Part shown: piece by piece, positions 24,210-32,262 of the stretch | Layout of the letters: each line of letters begins with the position of its first letter | Position numbering within the stretch: the stretch's first letter is position 1 | DNA from: Streptomyces sp. PR69 | GTDB lineage: Bacteria > Actinomycetota > Actinomycetes > Streptomycetales > Streptomycetaceae | Length of the DNA: 64,000 nucleotides | Reading direction: 5' to 3' | Assembly (NCBI RefSeq): GCF_026420845.1 | Contig: NZ_JAOWCB010000009.1 | Span: forward strand, 180,060-244,059 | Notes under the pieces: model-generated | Database searches by the model: none | What the model was told of the DNA's origin: nothing | The model's input: only the letters and a program-made list of their open reading frames with translations | Translations under genes and position numbers: made by a program

Positions 24210-24617
24210 TCAGACCTTGCGGTACGCGTACGCCTCCGAGGCCGCCGCCTCCACCGCGTCCAGGTCGCCGCCGGACGAGGCCGTGACCACCGCGGCGATC
24301 GCTCCCTCCACGAACGGAGCGTCCACCAGCCGTGCGCCCTCCGGGAGTTCGCCGCCCTCCTCAAGCAGCGCCTTGACCGTCAGCACGGCGCTGCCCAGGT
24401 CGGCCAGCAGCGCGACGCCCGCGCCCCGGTCGACCGCCCGCGCGGCCTCGACGATCAGCTCCGCGCTGGTGCCCAGACCGCCGTCGGGACCGCCTCCGGC
24501 CGCCGCGACCGAGACGGTCTCCCCGCCGCCCGCGAGGCCCCTGGCCAGATCCGCCGCCGACTGCGCCACGGCCGCGCTGTGCGAGACGAGCACGACGCCC
24601 ACCGGCCCACCGCTCAT
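24210..24617 (-). CDS. dhaM: Dihydroxyacetone kinase phosphoryl donor subunit (EIIA-Man-like)
   Basis: A 135-residue single-domain DhaM. The phosphorylated histidine is His13 in VVLVSHSAAVAQ, and the fold shows the EIIA-mannose pattern (GTSAELIVEAARA, GVALLADLGSAVLTVKALLE, DAPFVEGAIAAVVTASSG). It accepts phosphate from the PTS protein HPr and regenerates ATP/ADP bound to DhaL. It lacks the HPr and EI domains fused to DhaM in E. coli. The start overlaps the dhaL stop by 4 bases. Confidence 0.92.
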   Translation of the reverse strand: MSGGPVGVVLVSHSAAVAQSAADLARGLAGGGETVSVAAAGGGPDGGLGTSAELIVEAARAVDRGAGVALLADLGSAVLTVKALLEEGGELPEGARLVDAPFVEGAIAAVVTASSGGDLDAVEAAASEAYAYRKV

Positions 24618-25240
24618 GACCCCTCCCCGGCGGCGACGTCCGCCAGCGTGGCCACCAACAGCGCGGACGACGTCGCGCCCGGGTCCTGATGGCCGATGCT
24701 GCGCTCGCCGAGATAGCTCGCCCGGCCCTTGCGGGCGAGCAGCGGCACCGTGTCCAGGGCTCCGCGCTCCGCCGCCGCACGGGCCGCCTCGAACGACTCG
24801 CGCAGCGCCTGTGCGGCCGGCAGCAGCGCGTCCAGCATCGTCTTGTCCCCGGCCTTCGCCCCGCCCAGCTGCGCCACCGCGGCCACGCCCGCGCCGAGCG
24901 CCTCCGCAAGCTGCGCGGGCGTCACCTCCGCCGCATCGCCCAGGGCCTTGCCGGTGCGGCGCAGCAGCGTCCCGTACAGGGGCCCCGACGCACCGCCCAC
25001 CGTGGAGATCAGCTGCCGTCCGGCCAGCGTCAGCACGGCACCCGGCGTGTCCGGAGCGTCCTTCTCCAGTACGGCCGTCACCGCGGCGAACCCCCGCTGG
25101 AGATTGCTGCCGTGGTCGGCGTCGCCGATCGCCGCGTCCAGTTCGGTCAGCCGGTCCGCCGCACGGTCCACGGCCGCCGCCGCGGCGGTCAGCCAGCGGT
25201 GGAAGAAGCCCGCGTCGAGCGCAGGCGCTGCCTCGGTCAC
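24614..25240 (-). CDS. dhaL: Dihydroxyacetone kinase ADP-binding subunit DhaL
   Basis: A 208-residue protein. The Mg-ADP site is visible as LDAAIGDADHGSNLQRGF (the conserved Asp residues), with STVGGASGPLYGTLLRR and GAKAGDKTMLDAL as further family marks. The GTG at 25240 is chosen because GCGGGAG lies upstream and a longer frame adds only Arg/Asp-rich noise. The bound nucleotide works as a coenzyme that DhaM rephosphorylates and that passes phosphate to DHA on DhaK. The gene lies 62 bases after dhaK. Confidence 0.92.
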   Translation of the reverse strand: MTEAAPALDAGFFHRWLTAAAAAVDRAADRLTELDAAIGDADHGSNLQRGFAAVTAVLEKDAPDTPGAVLTLAGRQLISTVGGASGPLYGTLLRRTGKALGDAAEVTPAQLAEALGAGVAAVAQLGGAKAGDKTMLDALLPAAQALRESFEAARAAAERGALDTVPLLARKGRASYLGERSIGHQDPGATSSALLVATLADVAAGEGS

Positions 25241-25302
25241 TCGGTCACTCCCGCTGTCGTCGTCATCGCCGCGGCGACGGCTGCGCCCCGGCGAGGGGTT
25301 CG

Positions 25303-26295
25303 TCAGCGACCCCACCGCAGCGCCGGCGTCTGCACCGGCGCATCCCACAGCCGCAGCAGTTCCTCGTCGATCTGGCAGATCGTCACCGAGCAGCCCGCCA
25401 TGTCGAGCGAGGTCACATAGTTCCCCACGAGCGTACGCGCCACTGCCACCCGCCGTTCCGCCAGCACCCGCTGCACCTCGGCGTTGAAGCCGTACAGCTC
25501 CAGCAGCGGCGTCGCCCCCATGCCGTTGACCAGCACGATCACCGGACCGGACGTGGGAAGGTCGTCCAGCAGCGCATGCACGGTGAAGTCCGCGATCTCC
25601 CGCGAGGTCATCATGGCGCGCCGCTCCCGCCCCGGCTCGCCGTGGATGCCGATCCCCAACTCCAGCTCGCCCGGCGGCAGATCGAACGTCGGACTGCCCT
25701 TCGCGGGCGTTGTGCAGGCACTCAGGGCCACGCCGAAACTCCGCGCGTTGTCGTTGACCCGGCGGGCGATCGACTCCACCCGCTCCAGCGGGGCGCCCTC
25801 CTCGGCCGCCGCACCCGCGATCTTCTCTGCGAACAGGGTCGCGCCCGTGCCGCGGCGGCCCGCGGTGTAGAGGCTGTCGGTCACCGCGATGTCGTCGTCG
25901 ATCAGGACCTTGGCCAGCCGCACGCCCTCGTCCTCGGCGAGTTCGGCGGCCATGTCAAAATTCAGCACGTCTCCCGTGTAGTTCTTGACGACGAAGAGGA
26001 CGCCCTCCCCGCTGTCGACGGCCGCGGCGGCCCGCACCATCTGGTCGGGCACCGGCGAGGTGAACACCTCGCCGGGACAGGCGGCGGCCAGCATCCCCGG
26101 GCCCACGAAGCCCCCGTGCAGCGGCTCGTGCCCCGACCCGCCGCCGGAGACCAGCGCGACCTGCCCGGCGACCGGCGCGTCCCGCCGCACGATCACCCGG
26201 TTCTCGACATCCACGGTCAGTTCGGGGTGCGCCGCGGCGAAACCGCGCAGCGCGTCCGGTACGACGGTCTCGGGCACATTGATGAGCATGCGCAT
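25303..26295 (-). CDS. dhaK: Dihydroxyacetone kinase substrate-binding subunit DhaK
   Basis: A 330-residue protein of normal length. It starts MRMLINVPETVVPDALRG, and has SGGGSGHEPLHGGFVGPGML for the phosphate/DHA pocket and GIGIHGEPGR, where the histidine (near 218) forms the covalent hemiaminal with dihydroxyacetone. AAGGAGG precedes the ATG by about 6 bases. As first gene of a dhaKLM operon it channels DHA into glycolysis as DHAP. No dha regulator or glycerol dehydrogenase is nearby. Confidence 0.95.
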   Translation of the reverse strand: MRMLINVPETVVPDALRGFAAAHPELTVDVENRVIVRRDAPVAGQVALVSGGGSGHEPLHGGFVGPGMLAAACPGEVFTSPVPDQMVRAAAAVDSGEGVLFVVKNYTGDVLNFDMAAELAEDEGVRLAKVLIDDDIAVTDSLYTAGRRGTGATLFAEKIAGAAAEEGAPLERVESIARRVNDNARSFGVALSACTTPAKGSPTFDLPPGELELGIGIHGEPGRERRAMMTSREIADFTVHALLDDLPTSGPVIVLVNGMGATPLLELYGFNAEVQRVLAERRVAVARTLVGNYVTSLDMAGCSVTICQIDEELLRLWDAPVQTPALRWGR

Positions 26296-26379
26296 GTGAT
26301 GCCTCCTTGGGGGCGGGCAGACGTCCGGCCGGGCAGTGCGTCCGGGCCAGTATCGAGCCCGGCCCCCGCACAGGTCACT

Positions 26380-26721
26380 TCACCGCGGCCCGCTCTTCTT
26401 GCCGCCCAGCGCCTGCGCCAGCTCGGCCTTGCTCATCTTGGAGCGGCCCTCCACATCGCGCCGCCTGGCCTCCTCGTACAGCTGGTCGTACGTCGGCCCC
26501 TGCGCGCCCTTGTGGGAGCGCTGCCCGCCGCGGCGGCCGGAGGACATGTCCTCGGTCGAGACACGGCTCGCCCTCTCGGACTCGCCCTTCCGCGCCCGCT
26601 CCTTGTTGACGGTGCGGGAGGCGATCTCCTTGGCCCGGGCCTCGCTCTCGCCGCGCTCCAGGGCGCTCTCCTTGATGTGCTCGTACTGCCGCTCCCGTTT
26701 CGGGCCGGATCCGCGAGGCAT
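26380..26721 (-). CDS. Small basic protein with Rho_N/SAP-like C-terminus (plasmid-stabilisation-type)
   Basis: A 113-residue, highly charged protein. The N-terminal half is helical and basic (MPRGSGPKRERQYEHIKE, ARAKEIASRTVNKERARKG). The C-terminal 35 residues (YDQLYEEARRRDVEGRSKMS, KAELAQALGG) match a Rho N-terminal/SAP-like motif, which often binds nucleic acid. Such proteins are annotated as plasmid stabilisation proteins, though no stabilisation role is shown here and nothing else in the window is plasmid-like. GGAAGG precedes the ATG. It is upstream of dhaK but separated by 84 bases. Confidence 0.8.
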   Translation of the reverse strand: MPRGSGPKRERQYEHIKESALERGESEARAKEIASRTVNKERARKGESERASRVSTEDMSSGRRGGQRSHKGAQGPTYDQLYEEARRRDVEGRSKMSKAELAQALGGKKSGPR

Positions 26722-26824
26722 GGTCAGCCTTCCTTCCCTGCGAGGCCCCCAGACGGCGTCGGGGGCGCGACAACGCAGGTCGCGAGTACCCCGGGCGGCC
26801 CCGCCGAATCACCCGCGCCGCCTT

Positions 26825-27789
26825 TCACACGGTGTCCGGCCCCGGCGCCTCCGTGATGTCCAGGAACACATGGTCGACCTCCGGCCAGACGCTGCGGATG
26901 CTCCGCTTGATGCGCATGCAGATCAGCTCGATCTCCTCGCTGTCCAGGCCGGGCGCCAGATCCACCCGCGCGGCCACCAGCGTGGAGTCGGGCCCCAGGC
27001 GCATCGTCAGCAGATCCGCCACATTGTCGATCTCCGGCTGGGCGGACAGCAGCTCCCGCATCCGCGCGCTCAGCCAGGGGTCGACGGACTCGCCGATCAG
27101 CCGGTCACGCGCCTCGCGGCCCAGCCGGCAGGCGATGAAGACCAGCAGCAGCCCGATCGCCAGCGACGCCGCCGCCTCCCACATCACCTGCCCGGTGACC
27201 AGGTGCAGCGCCATGCCGGCCATGGCGAGCAGCACCCCCACGACGGCAGCGCCGTCCTCCGCGATCACCGTGCGCAGCGCCGGATCGCGGCCCTCGTCAC
27301 GCCGAAAAAATAGCGTTCCTTGCCATAGCCGAAGGGGTGATGCGCGTCCGCCGGGCGGCGGCTGCGGCGCAGCGCGATCAGCAGGAAGACCTCGTTCGCC
27401 GTGTCGGCGACGGAGTGCGCGGCCTCGGACAGCAGCGCGGGGGAGCCGGCCGCTAGGTCGTGTCGTCGAAGTCCCGTCTGCCGGGCGGCGTCTGGCGCGC
27501 ACCCTCGCGGCGTTGTCGGTCGTCAGCGCAGCCCGCTGTGCTCTCTCCCCCTGGGCCTGGCGGCCCGGGAGGCGCCCCCACCCTGCGCCTTGCGATCTCC
27601 CCCGCGGCCCTTCGGGCGCGGGGGCGCCCCCAGCACCAGACGCGCCCGGCCCGCCCTCCGGGCGGACGACGCCACTTTGACGACACTCCCCAGCCCGCCG
27701 ACAGCCTTCGCGGCCGCGATCACCAGATTCGCGGCAAGCGCCACCAGGACCGTCACCCGGGTCCTGCCGTCGGACTGTCCGCGCCTCAC
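26825..27789 (-). pseudogene. Cation diffusion facilitator (CDF) transporter, broken
   Basis: Three pieces of one CDF protein lie in order but cannot be read through. The N-terminus (27789 down to about 27692) reads VTVLVALAANLVIAAAKAVG. After an inserted block (27456-27690) it resumes as AAGSPALLSEAAHSVADTAN and HHPFGYGKERYFF (down to about 27300). There the frame shifts and roughly 80-90 residues normally found in this family are missing. The C-terminus then continues as RDPALRTVIAEDGAAVVGVL to the stop at 26825, with the usual cytoplasmic domain (LTMRLGPDSTLVAARVDLAP, VDHVFLDITEAPG). Intact CDF proteins export Zn, Co or other metals. Two independent lesions argue against a sequencing error. 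Confidence 0.85.
27456..27690. mobile_element. MITE-like insertion in the CDF gene
   Basis: About 235 bases interrupt the CDF frame. The ends form imperfect inverted repeats: GTGTCGTCGAAGTCCCGTC inward from 27460 and GTGTCGTCAAAGTGGCGTC inward from 27687 on the other strand. There is no transposase or credible ORF inside. The flanks CTAG and CTGG could be an imperfect 4-base target duplication, as made by IS5-type elements. The ends resemble terminal repeats of Streptomyces IS5-family elements as I remember them, but I cannot check this. Confidence 0.65.
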
Positions 27790-27795
27790 CCCGGC

Positions 27796-27939
27796 ATGCG
27801 TAAGGCCCCGTGGCGGCGCACGGCGGCGCTGGCAGCCGCGGCGCCGGCCGGCGGCGAGCGGTTCTCGCGGGACGAGACGCGCGGACCGAACGGCGCGCCG
27901 TTCCCGCGGCGTCCGCCGTACTCCCTACGGTTCCCGTGA
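27796..27939 (+). CDS. Possible 47-residue ORF (doubtful)
   Basis: An ATG frame encoding a basic, Pro-rich peptide (MRKAPWRRTAALAAAAPAGG and onward) ends at a TGA directly followed by a strong hairpin. It has no Shine-Dalgarno sequence and starts 6 bases from the GTG of the divergent CDF pseudogene, so it may be chance. I include it only because the stop abuts the stem-loop. Confidence 0.2.
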   Translation: MRKAPWRRTAALAAAAPAGGERFSRDETRGPNGAPFPRRPPYSLRFP

Positions 27940-27964
27940 GCCCCCGGCGCGCGCAGCCGGGGGC
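27940..27964. terminator. 9-bp stem-loop upstream of the glycosidase gene
   Basis: GCCCCCGGC (27940-27948) pairs with GCCGGGGGC (27956-27964) around GCGCGCA. It lies 70 bases before the glycosidase start, so it could be a terminator or an attenuator-like leader hairpin. Confidence 0.5.
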
Positions 27965-28033
27965 CGAGACGCCGCACGTCGAGTTCCGCGGACCGCTGAC
28001 GCATGCTCAACCAGCCGCACTCCAGGAGAACCT

Positions 28034-30091
28034 GTGGCCCCGAGGCGAGTACCGGGCAGAGCACCGAGGAGAGCCCCACGGCGAACACGACGCCTCCTCG
28101 CGCCCCTGCTGACGGCGGCCGCGCTGACGCTCGGCGCAGTGCCCCCTGCCATGGCCGTGCCCGCCCCGCCCGCCGTCGTGGACCGTCCGCCGCACCAGAC
28201 CGCCCCGGCGGACGCCGTACACGGCACCGGCACCGGCGTCCCAGGTGCCGCAGGTGTCCCCGGCGTCCCCGGCGTACGCGACGGTGCTGACACCACCTGC
28301 ACCACCTGCACCGTCCGCACCGCCCGTCCCGTCGCCCCCGGCGTCCGCCTCGCCTCCTACGTCCGCCAGGACGCCGGAGCCCGGCTGCGCGCCCACGCCC
28401 TCACCGTCGACCTCGACGCCCGCACCGGCGTCCGCGTCGACTATCTGTCCACCGGCACGGTCACCGGCCGCCGCGCCCTGACCGAACTCGCCGCGCACCA
28501 CCGGCCGGGCGCGGGCCGCCGCACGGTCGCCGCCGTCAACGCGGACTTCTTCGACCTCGGCCAGACCGGCGCCCCGCAGGGCCCCGGCATCGGCGACGGC
28601 CGGCTGACCCACTCGCCCGCCCCCGGCGCGCACCGCGCCGCAGGCATCGGCCCCGGCGGAGCCGGCCGCATCCTGAAGCTGTACTTCGACGGCACGCTCA
28701 CGCTCCCCTCGGGCACGCGCCCCCTCGCCGCCTACAACGCGGCGAACGTCCCCGCGGACGGCGTCGGCCTCTACACCCCGGCCTGGGGCGCCGCCGACCG
28801 CGCCCTCACCGTCGACACCGCGGACCGCACCGCGGAGGCCCTCGTCCGTGACGGCACGGTCGTCTCCGTCGCCGGCCGGCCCGGCAGCGGGCCGGTCCCC
28901 GCCGGTGCGGCCGCCCTCGTCGGGCGCGGCTCCGGGGCCGCGGCGCTCGCCGCGCTCCGGCCCGGCGACCGGGTGTCCTGGGGGTTCCGGCCCCGCGCGG
29001 ACGGCGGACCCGTGCCGCGCACCGCCGTCGGCGGGCGGGAACTCCTCGTCGTCGACGGCGTGCCGCTCAGCCACGAGGGCCGCCCCAACAACGCCGCCGC
29101 CCCGCGCACCGCCGTCGGCTTCTCCCGCGACGGGCGCGTCATGCATCTGCTCACCGTCGACGGGCGGCAGGCCGCCAGCGCGGGCGTCACCCTCACCGAA
29201 CTCGCCGCGATGATGCGCCGGGCGGGCGCGCACCACGCGCTCAACCTTGACGGCGGCGGCTCCTCCACCCTCGTCGCACGCGACGTCGGCAGCGATGCCG
29301 TGACCCTGCGGAACAGCCCCTCCGGGGGCCGCGAGCGCCCCGTGCCCAACGGCCTGGCGCTCACCGCGCCCGACGGCAGCGGCCGGCTGAAGGGCTTCTG
29401 GGTCCAGACGGCCGCCGCCGCGGCGGACAGGGTGTTCCCCGGCCTGACGCGCCGACTCACCGCCGCGGGCCACGATGAGGCCTATGGCCCGGCCCCCGGA
29501 GAGCCGCACTGGCACGTCGTACGGCCCCGAGTCGGCCGGATCGACCGGCACGGGGTCTTCCACGCACGGCGCCCAGGCGCCACCGCCGTACGGGCGCACC
29601 GGGGCCCCGCACACGGCGGCATCGAACTGACCGTCCTCGGCGAACTCGCCCGCCTGGAGCCGACCGTCCGGCATATCGCCCTCCCCGACAGCACGGCCGC
29701 CAAAACCTTCGGCCTCTTCGGACATGACGCCGACGGCGCCGGCGCGCCCGTCGAACCGGCCGACGTCACCCTCGCCTACGACCGCACCCGCTTCGAGGTA
29801 CACGACGACGGCCGCGGCTCCTTCACCGTCACCGCCCGCGCCGGAGGCGGCACGGGCCTGATCACGGCTGCCGCGGGCGGCCTGACTGCCACCCTCACGG
29901 TGACCGCCGCCCCCGCCGCGCCCGGTTTCGGGCCCACCGTGCGCCACCCCGCAATCCCGGGCAGCCTTGGTCATGACGGCTGCGGAACGAGGTGGTGCCC
30001 GTGTCCGACCGAACCGCCTCCCCCTCAGGGCCCCCCGAAGCCGGGAGCGAGGGGGCGCACCCCCTGCTGTCGCTCGCCCTCGCCGGGATGA
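28034..30091 (+). CDS. Secreted phosphodiester glycosidase (NAGPA domain)
   Basis: A 685-residue protein. GTG at 28034 is chosen for AGGAG 6 bases upstream and because an export signal follows at once: Arg-rich start, then LLAPLLTAAALTLGAVPPAMA. The catalytic region (about 110-440) contains VAAVNADFFDLGQTGAPQG and the family signature ALNLDGGGSSTL near residue 405. This domain cleaves N-acetylglucosamine or related sugars from phosphodiesters and occurs in wall and polysaccharide enzymes. The C-terminal 230 residues look like Ig-like beta domains (VRPRVGRIDRHGVFHARRPG, LTATLTVTAAP). The last 30 residues are Pro/Arg-rich and overlap the next gene by 91 bases, which is unusual and could mean a frameshift near 29960. 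Confidence 0.85.
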   Translation: MAPRRVPGRAPRRAPRRTRRLLAPLLTAAALTLGAVPPAMAVPAPPAVVDRPPHQTAPADAVHGTGTGVPGAAGVPGVPGVRDGADTTCTTCTVRTARPVAPGVRLASYVRQDAGARLRAHALTVDLDARTGVRVDYLSTGTVTGRRALTELAAHHRPGAGRRTVAAVNADFFDLGQTGAPQGPGIGDGRLTHSPAPGAHRAAGIGPGGAGRILKLYFDGTLTLPSGTRPLAAYNAANVPADGVGLYTPAWGAADRALTVDTADRTAEALVRDGTVVSVAGRPGSGPVPAGAAALVGRGSGAAALAALRPGDRVSWGFRPRADGGPVPRTAVGGRELLVVDGVPLSHEGRPNNAAAPRTAVGFSRDGRVMHLLTVDGRQAASAGVTLTELAAMMRRAGAHHALNLDGGGSSTLVARDVGSDAVTLRNSPSGGRERPVPNGLALTAPDGSGRLKGFWVQTAAAAADRVFPGLTRRLTAAGHDEAYGPAPGEPHWHVVRPRVGRIDRHGVFHARRPGATAVRAHRGPAHGGIELTVLGELARLEPTVRHIALPDSTAAKTFGLFGHDADGAGAPVEPADVTLAYDRTRFEVHDDGRGSFTVTARAGGGTGLITAAAGGLTATLTVTAAPAAPGFGPTVRHPAIPGSLGHDGCGTRWCPCPTEPPPPQGPPKPGARGRTPCCRSPSPG

Positions 30092-32175
30092 TGGACGACG
30101 TCGGGGCGCACGCGGGCGCGGTGTACCTGCTGTCACCGGAGGACGCCGTGCTGGAGATGGCCGTCATGGCCGGGCTGCCCCGCGCCTTCGCCGCGCCCTG
30201 GGAGCGCGTCGCCCTCGCCGCGCCCGTACCCGTCGCGGACGCCGTCCGCGAGCGCCGGCTCGTCTGGGTCGCGGGCGAGGAGGACATGGCCCGCCGGTAT
30301 CCCCGTATCGCCGTGGTCCTCCCGTATCCCTTCACCATCGCCGCGCTGCCCGTCATCAGGGCTGACACCGTGTACGGGGCCGTGTTCGCCACCTGGCCCG
30401 GCTCCCATCCGCCCGAGCTGTCCGACGCGGAGCACGCCGCCCTCGTCGCGGCCTGCGACCGGCTCGCGCTGCGGCTGGAGCGGGCCGCGGAGGCGGGCCG
30501 CCCGGTGCTGCCGGAGGCCGACTTCCTCGGGCCCTCCGCCATGGCGGGCACGACCGGCGCGGCCGAGGCGGCGCAGCTGGCCGCCCGGATTCCGGACGGC
30601 CTGTGCGCCCTGGACGTGAACGGCCGCGTCACCTATGCCAACCCCGCCGCGGCCGAACTGCTGGGGCGGCCCGCACGCGAACTGCTCGGCGGCAAGCCGT
30701 GGAACACCCTCCCCTGGCTGAACGACCCGGTCTACGAGGACCGCTACCGAGCCGCGCTGATCAGCCAGCACCCCGCGTCGTTCGTGGCGCTGCGCCCCCC
30801 GCAGGACTGGCTGACGTTCCGGCTGTATCCCAGCAGAAGCGGTCTGAGCGTGGTGATCAGCCCGGCCCGGGGCGCGGGGCGGGACAAGCCGGCGGCGGAG
30901 CCGGGCCGGCACCCGGCGGGGCTGGTGGCCATCTCCCATCTGCTGAATCTGGCCAGCGCGCTCACCGAGGCCGTCTCGGTCACGGACGTCATCGACCTCG
31001 TCGCCGACGAGATCATGCCCGCGGTGGGCAGCCGCACCCTGGCCGTCCTCGTCCCTGAGGCCGGACGGCTGCGCCTCCTCGGGCACCGCGGATACCCGGA
31101 CCCCTCGGCTGCAGAACACTACGACGGCATACCGCTGTCCGCCCCCCGGCCGAGCGCCCAGGCGCTGGCGACGGGCGTGCCGTCGTTCTTCGAGACACGC
31201 GAGGAGCTGGAGACGATCTACCCCGCGCGCGTCGCCACTCCGGACGGGATGTCCGCCTGGGCGTTTCTGCCGCTGATCGCCTCCGGCCGCCCCGTCGGCA
31301 CCTGCGTCCTCGGCTATACGGAGCCGCACCGGTTCCCCGCCGATGAGCGGGCCGTGCTCACCAGCCTCGGCGGGCTCGTCGCCCAGGCGCTGGAGCGCGC
31401 CCGGCTGTACGACGCCAAGCACCGCCTCGCCCATGGGCTGCAGTCCGCGCTGCTGCCGCACTCCCTGCCCCGGCTGCCCGGCCTGGAGGTGGCCGCCCGC
31501 TATCTGCCGGGCACCCAGGGCATGGACATCGGAGGCGACTTCTACGATCTGATCCGCACCGGCCAGGACACCGACGAGGACCAGGCCGCAGCCGCCGCCC
31601 CCGCGGGCGTCCAGGCCGCCGCCGTCATCGGCGACGTCCAGGGACACAACGTCACCGCCGCCGGGCTGATGGGCCAGATCCGCACCGCCGTACGCGCCTA
31701 CACGGCCGTCGGCCGGCAGCCCGGCACGGTCATGGCGTCCACCAACCTGTTGCTCATCGGCCTCGACGTCGACCTGCTCGCCAGCTGCGCCTATCTCCAT
31801 CTGGACCTGCCGCGGCACCGCGCCCTGGTCGCCCGCGCCGGCCATCCGCAGCCCCTGCTGCGCGTCCCCGGCGGCACGGTCCATGTCCTCGACATCCCCG
31901 GCGGGCCGCTCCTCGGCGTCGACCCGGCGGCCGTCTACCCGACCTCCGCCGTCCCGCTGAGCCCCGGCTCCGTGCTCGTCCTGTACACGGACGGCCTGAT
32001 CGAGGCCCCCGGCGTCGACCTGGACCGGGCGCTGGCACAGGTGGCTGACCGGCTGGAGAGCAGCGGGGACCGGCCGCTGGAAGAGCTGGCCGACCGCCTG
32101 ATCGAGGAGACGGCGGCCGGGTCGCCCGATCGCGGCGACGACATCGCGCTGCTGCTGCTCCGCCCGCACCGCTGA
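30001..32175 (+). CDS. PP2C/SpoIIE phosphatase with GAF-PAS-GAF sensor region
   Basis: A 724-residue protein starting at GTG 30001 (GAGGTGG upstream). Order: GAF-like domain (about 15-165), PAS domain (about 185-290; IPDGLCALDVNGRVTYANPA), second GAF (about 315-465) and SpoIIE-type PP2C domain (about 480-724). Metal-binding motifs of the phosphatase are intact: GMDIGGDFYDL, VIGDVQGHNVTAAGLM and SVLVLYTDGLIE. Such enzymes dephosphorylate anti-sigma-factor antagonists, linking sensed small molecules to alternative sigma factors. No STAS or anti-sigma gene lies next to it, so the partner is elsewhere. Cytosolic. Confidence 0.9.
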   Translation: MSDRTASPSGPPEAGSEGAHPLLSLALAGMMDDVGAHAGAVYLLSPEDAVLEMAVMAGLPRAFAAPWERVALAAPVPVADAVRERRLVWVAGEEDMARRYPRIAVVLPYPFTIAALPVIRADTVYGAVFATWPGSHPPELSDAEHAALVAACDRLALRLERAAEAGRPVLPEADFLGPSAMAGTTGAAEAAQLAARIPDGLCALDVNGRVTYANPAAAELLGRPARELLGGKPWNTLPWLNDPVYEDRYRAALISQHPASFVALRPPQDWLTFRLYPSRSGLSVVISPARGAGRDKPAAEPGRHPAGLVAISHLLNLASALTEAVSVTDVIDLVADEIMPAVGSRTLAVLVPEAGRLRLLGHRGYPDPSAAEHYDGIPLSAPRPSAQALATGVPSFFETREELETIYPARVATPDGMSAWAFLPLIASGRPVGTCVLGYTEPHRFPADERAVLTSLGGLVAQALERARLYDAKHRLAHGLQSALLPHSLPRLPGLEVAARYLPGTQGMDIGGDFYDLIRTGQDTDEDQAAAAAPAGVQAAAVIGDVQGHNVTAAGLMGQIRTAVRAYTAVGRQPGTVMASTNLLLIGLDVDLLASCAYLHLDLPRHRALVARAGHPQPLLRVPGGTVHVLDIPGGPLLGVDPAAVYPTSAVPLSPGSVLVLYTDGLIEAPGVDLDRALAQVADRLESSGDRPLEELADRLIEETAAGSPDRGDDIALLLLRPHR

Positions 32176-32191
32176 AGCCCTTCCGGATTTA

Positions 32192-32205
32192 TGGAACGCG
32201 TTCTA
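32192..32205. promoter_or_regulatory. KstR-like operator (tnnAACnnGTTnnA)
   Basis: TGGAACGCGTTCTA fits the KstR half-site consensus tnnAACnnGTTnnA at every fixed position and sits 58 bases before the acyl-CoA dehydrogenase start. KstR represses cholesterol-catabolism genes in mycobacteria and rhodococci; whether this Streptomyces has an orthologue cannot be seen here. Confidence 0.6.
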
Positions 32206-32262
32206 GTCTGCGCACGCCAGAGGGACGTACCGCGAGCATCAGCGAGCACCCGGGAGGGTCCC

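Noticed and set aside
26380..26721. Plasmid or integrative-element marker
   Set aside because: The protein resembles plasmid-stabilisation annotations, but no replication, transfer, integrase or attachment-site signals accompany it.
28007..32169. Two long minus-strand frames opposite the glycosidase and phosphatase
   Set aside because: Both are antisense to genes with clear domains; they lack start signals and recognised motifs.
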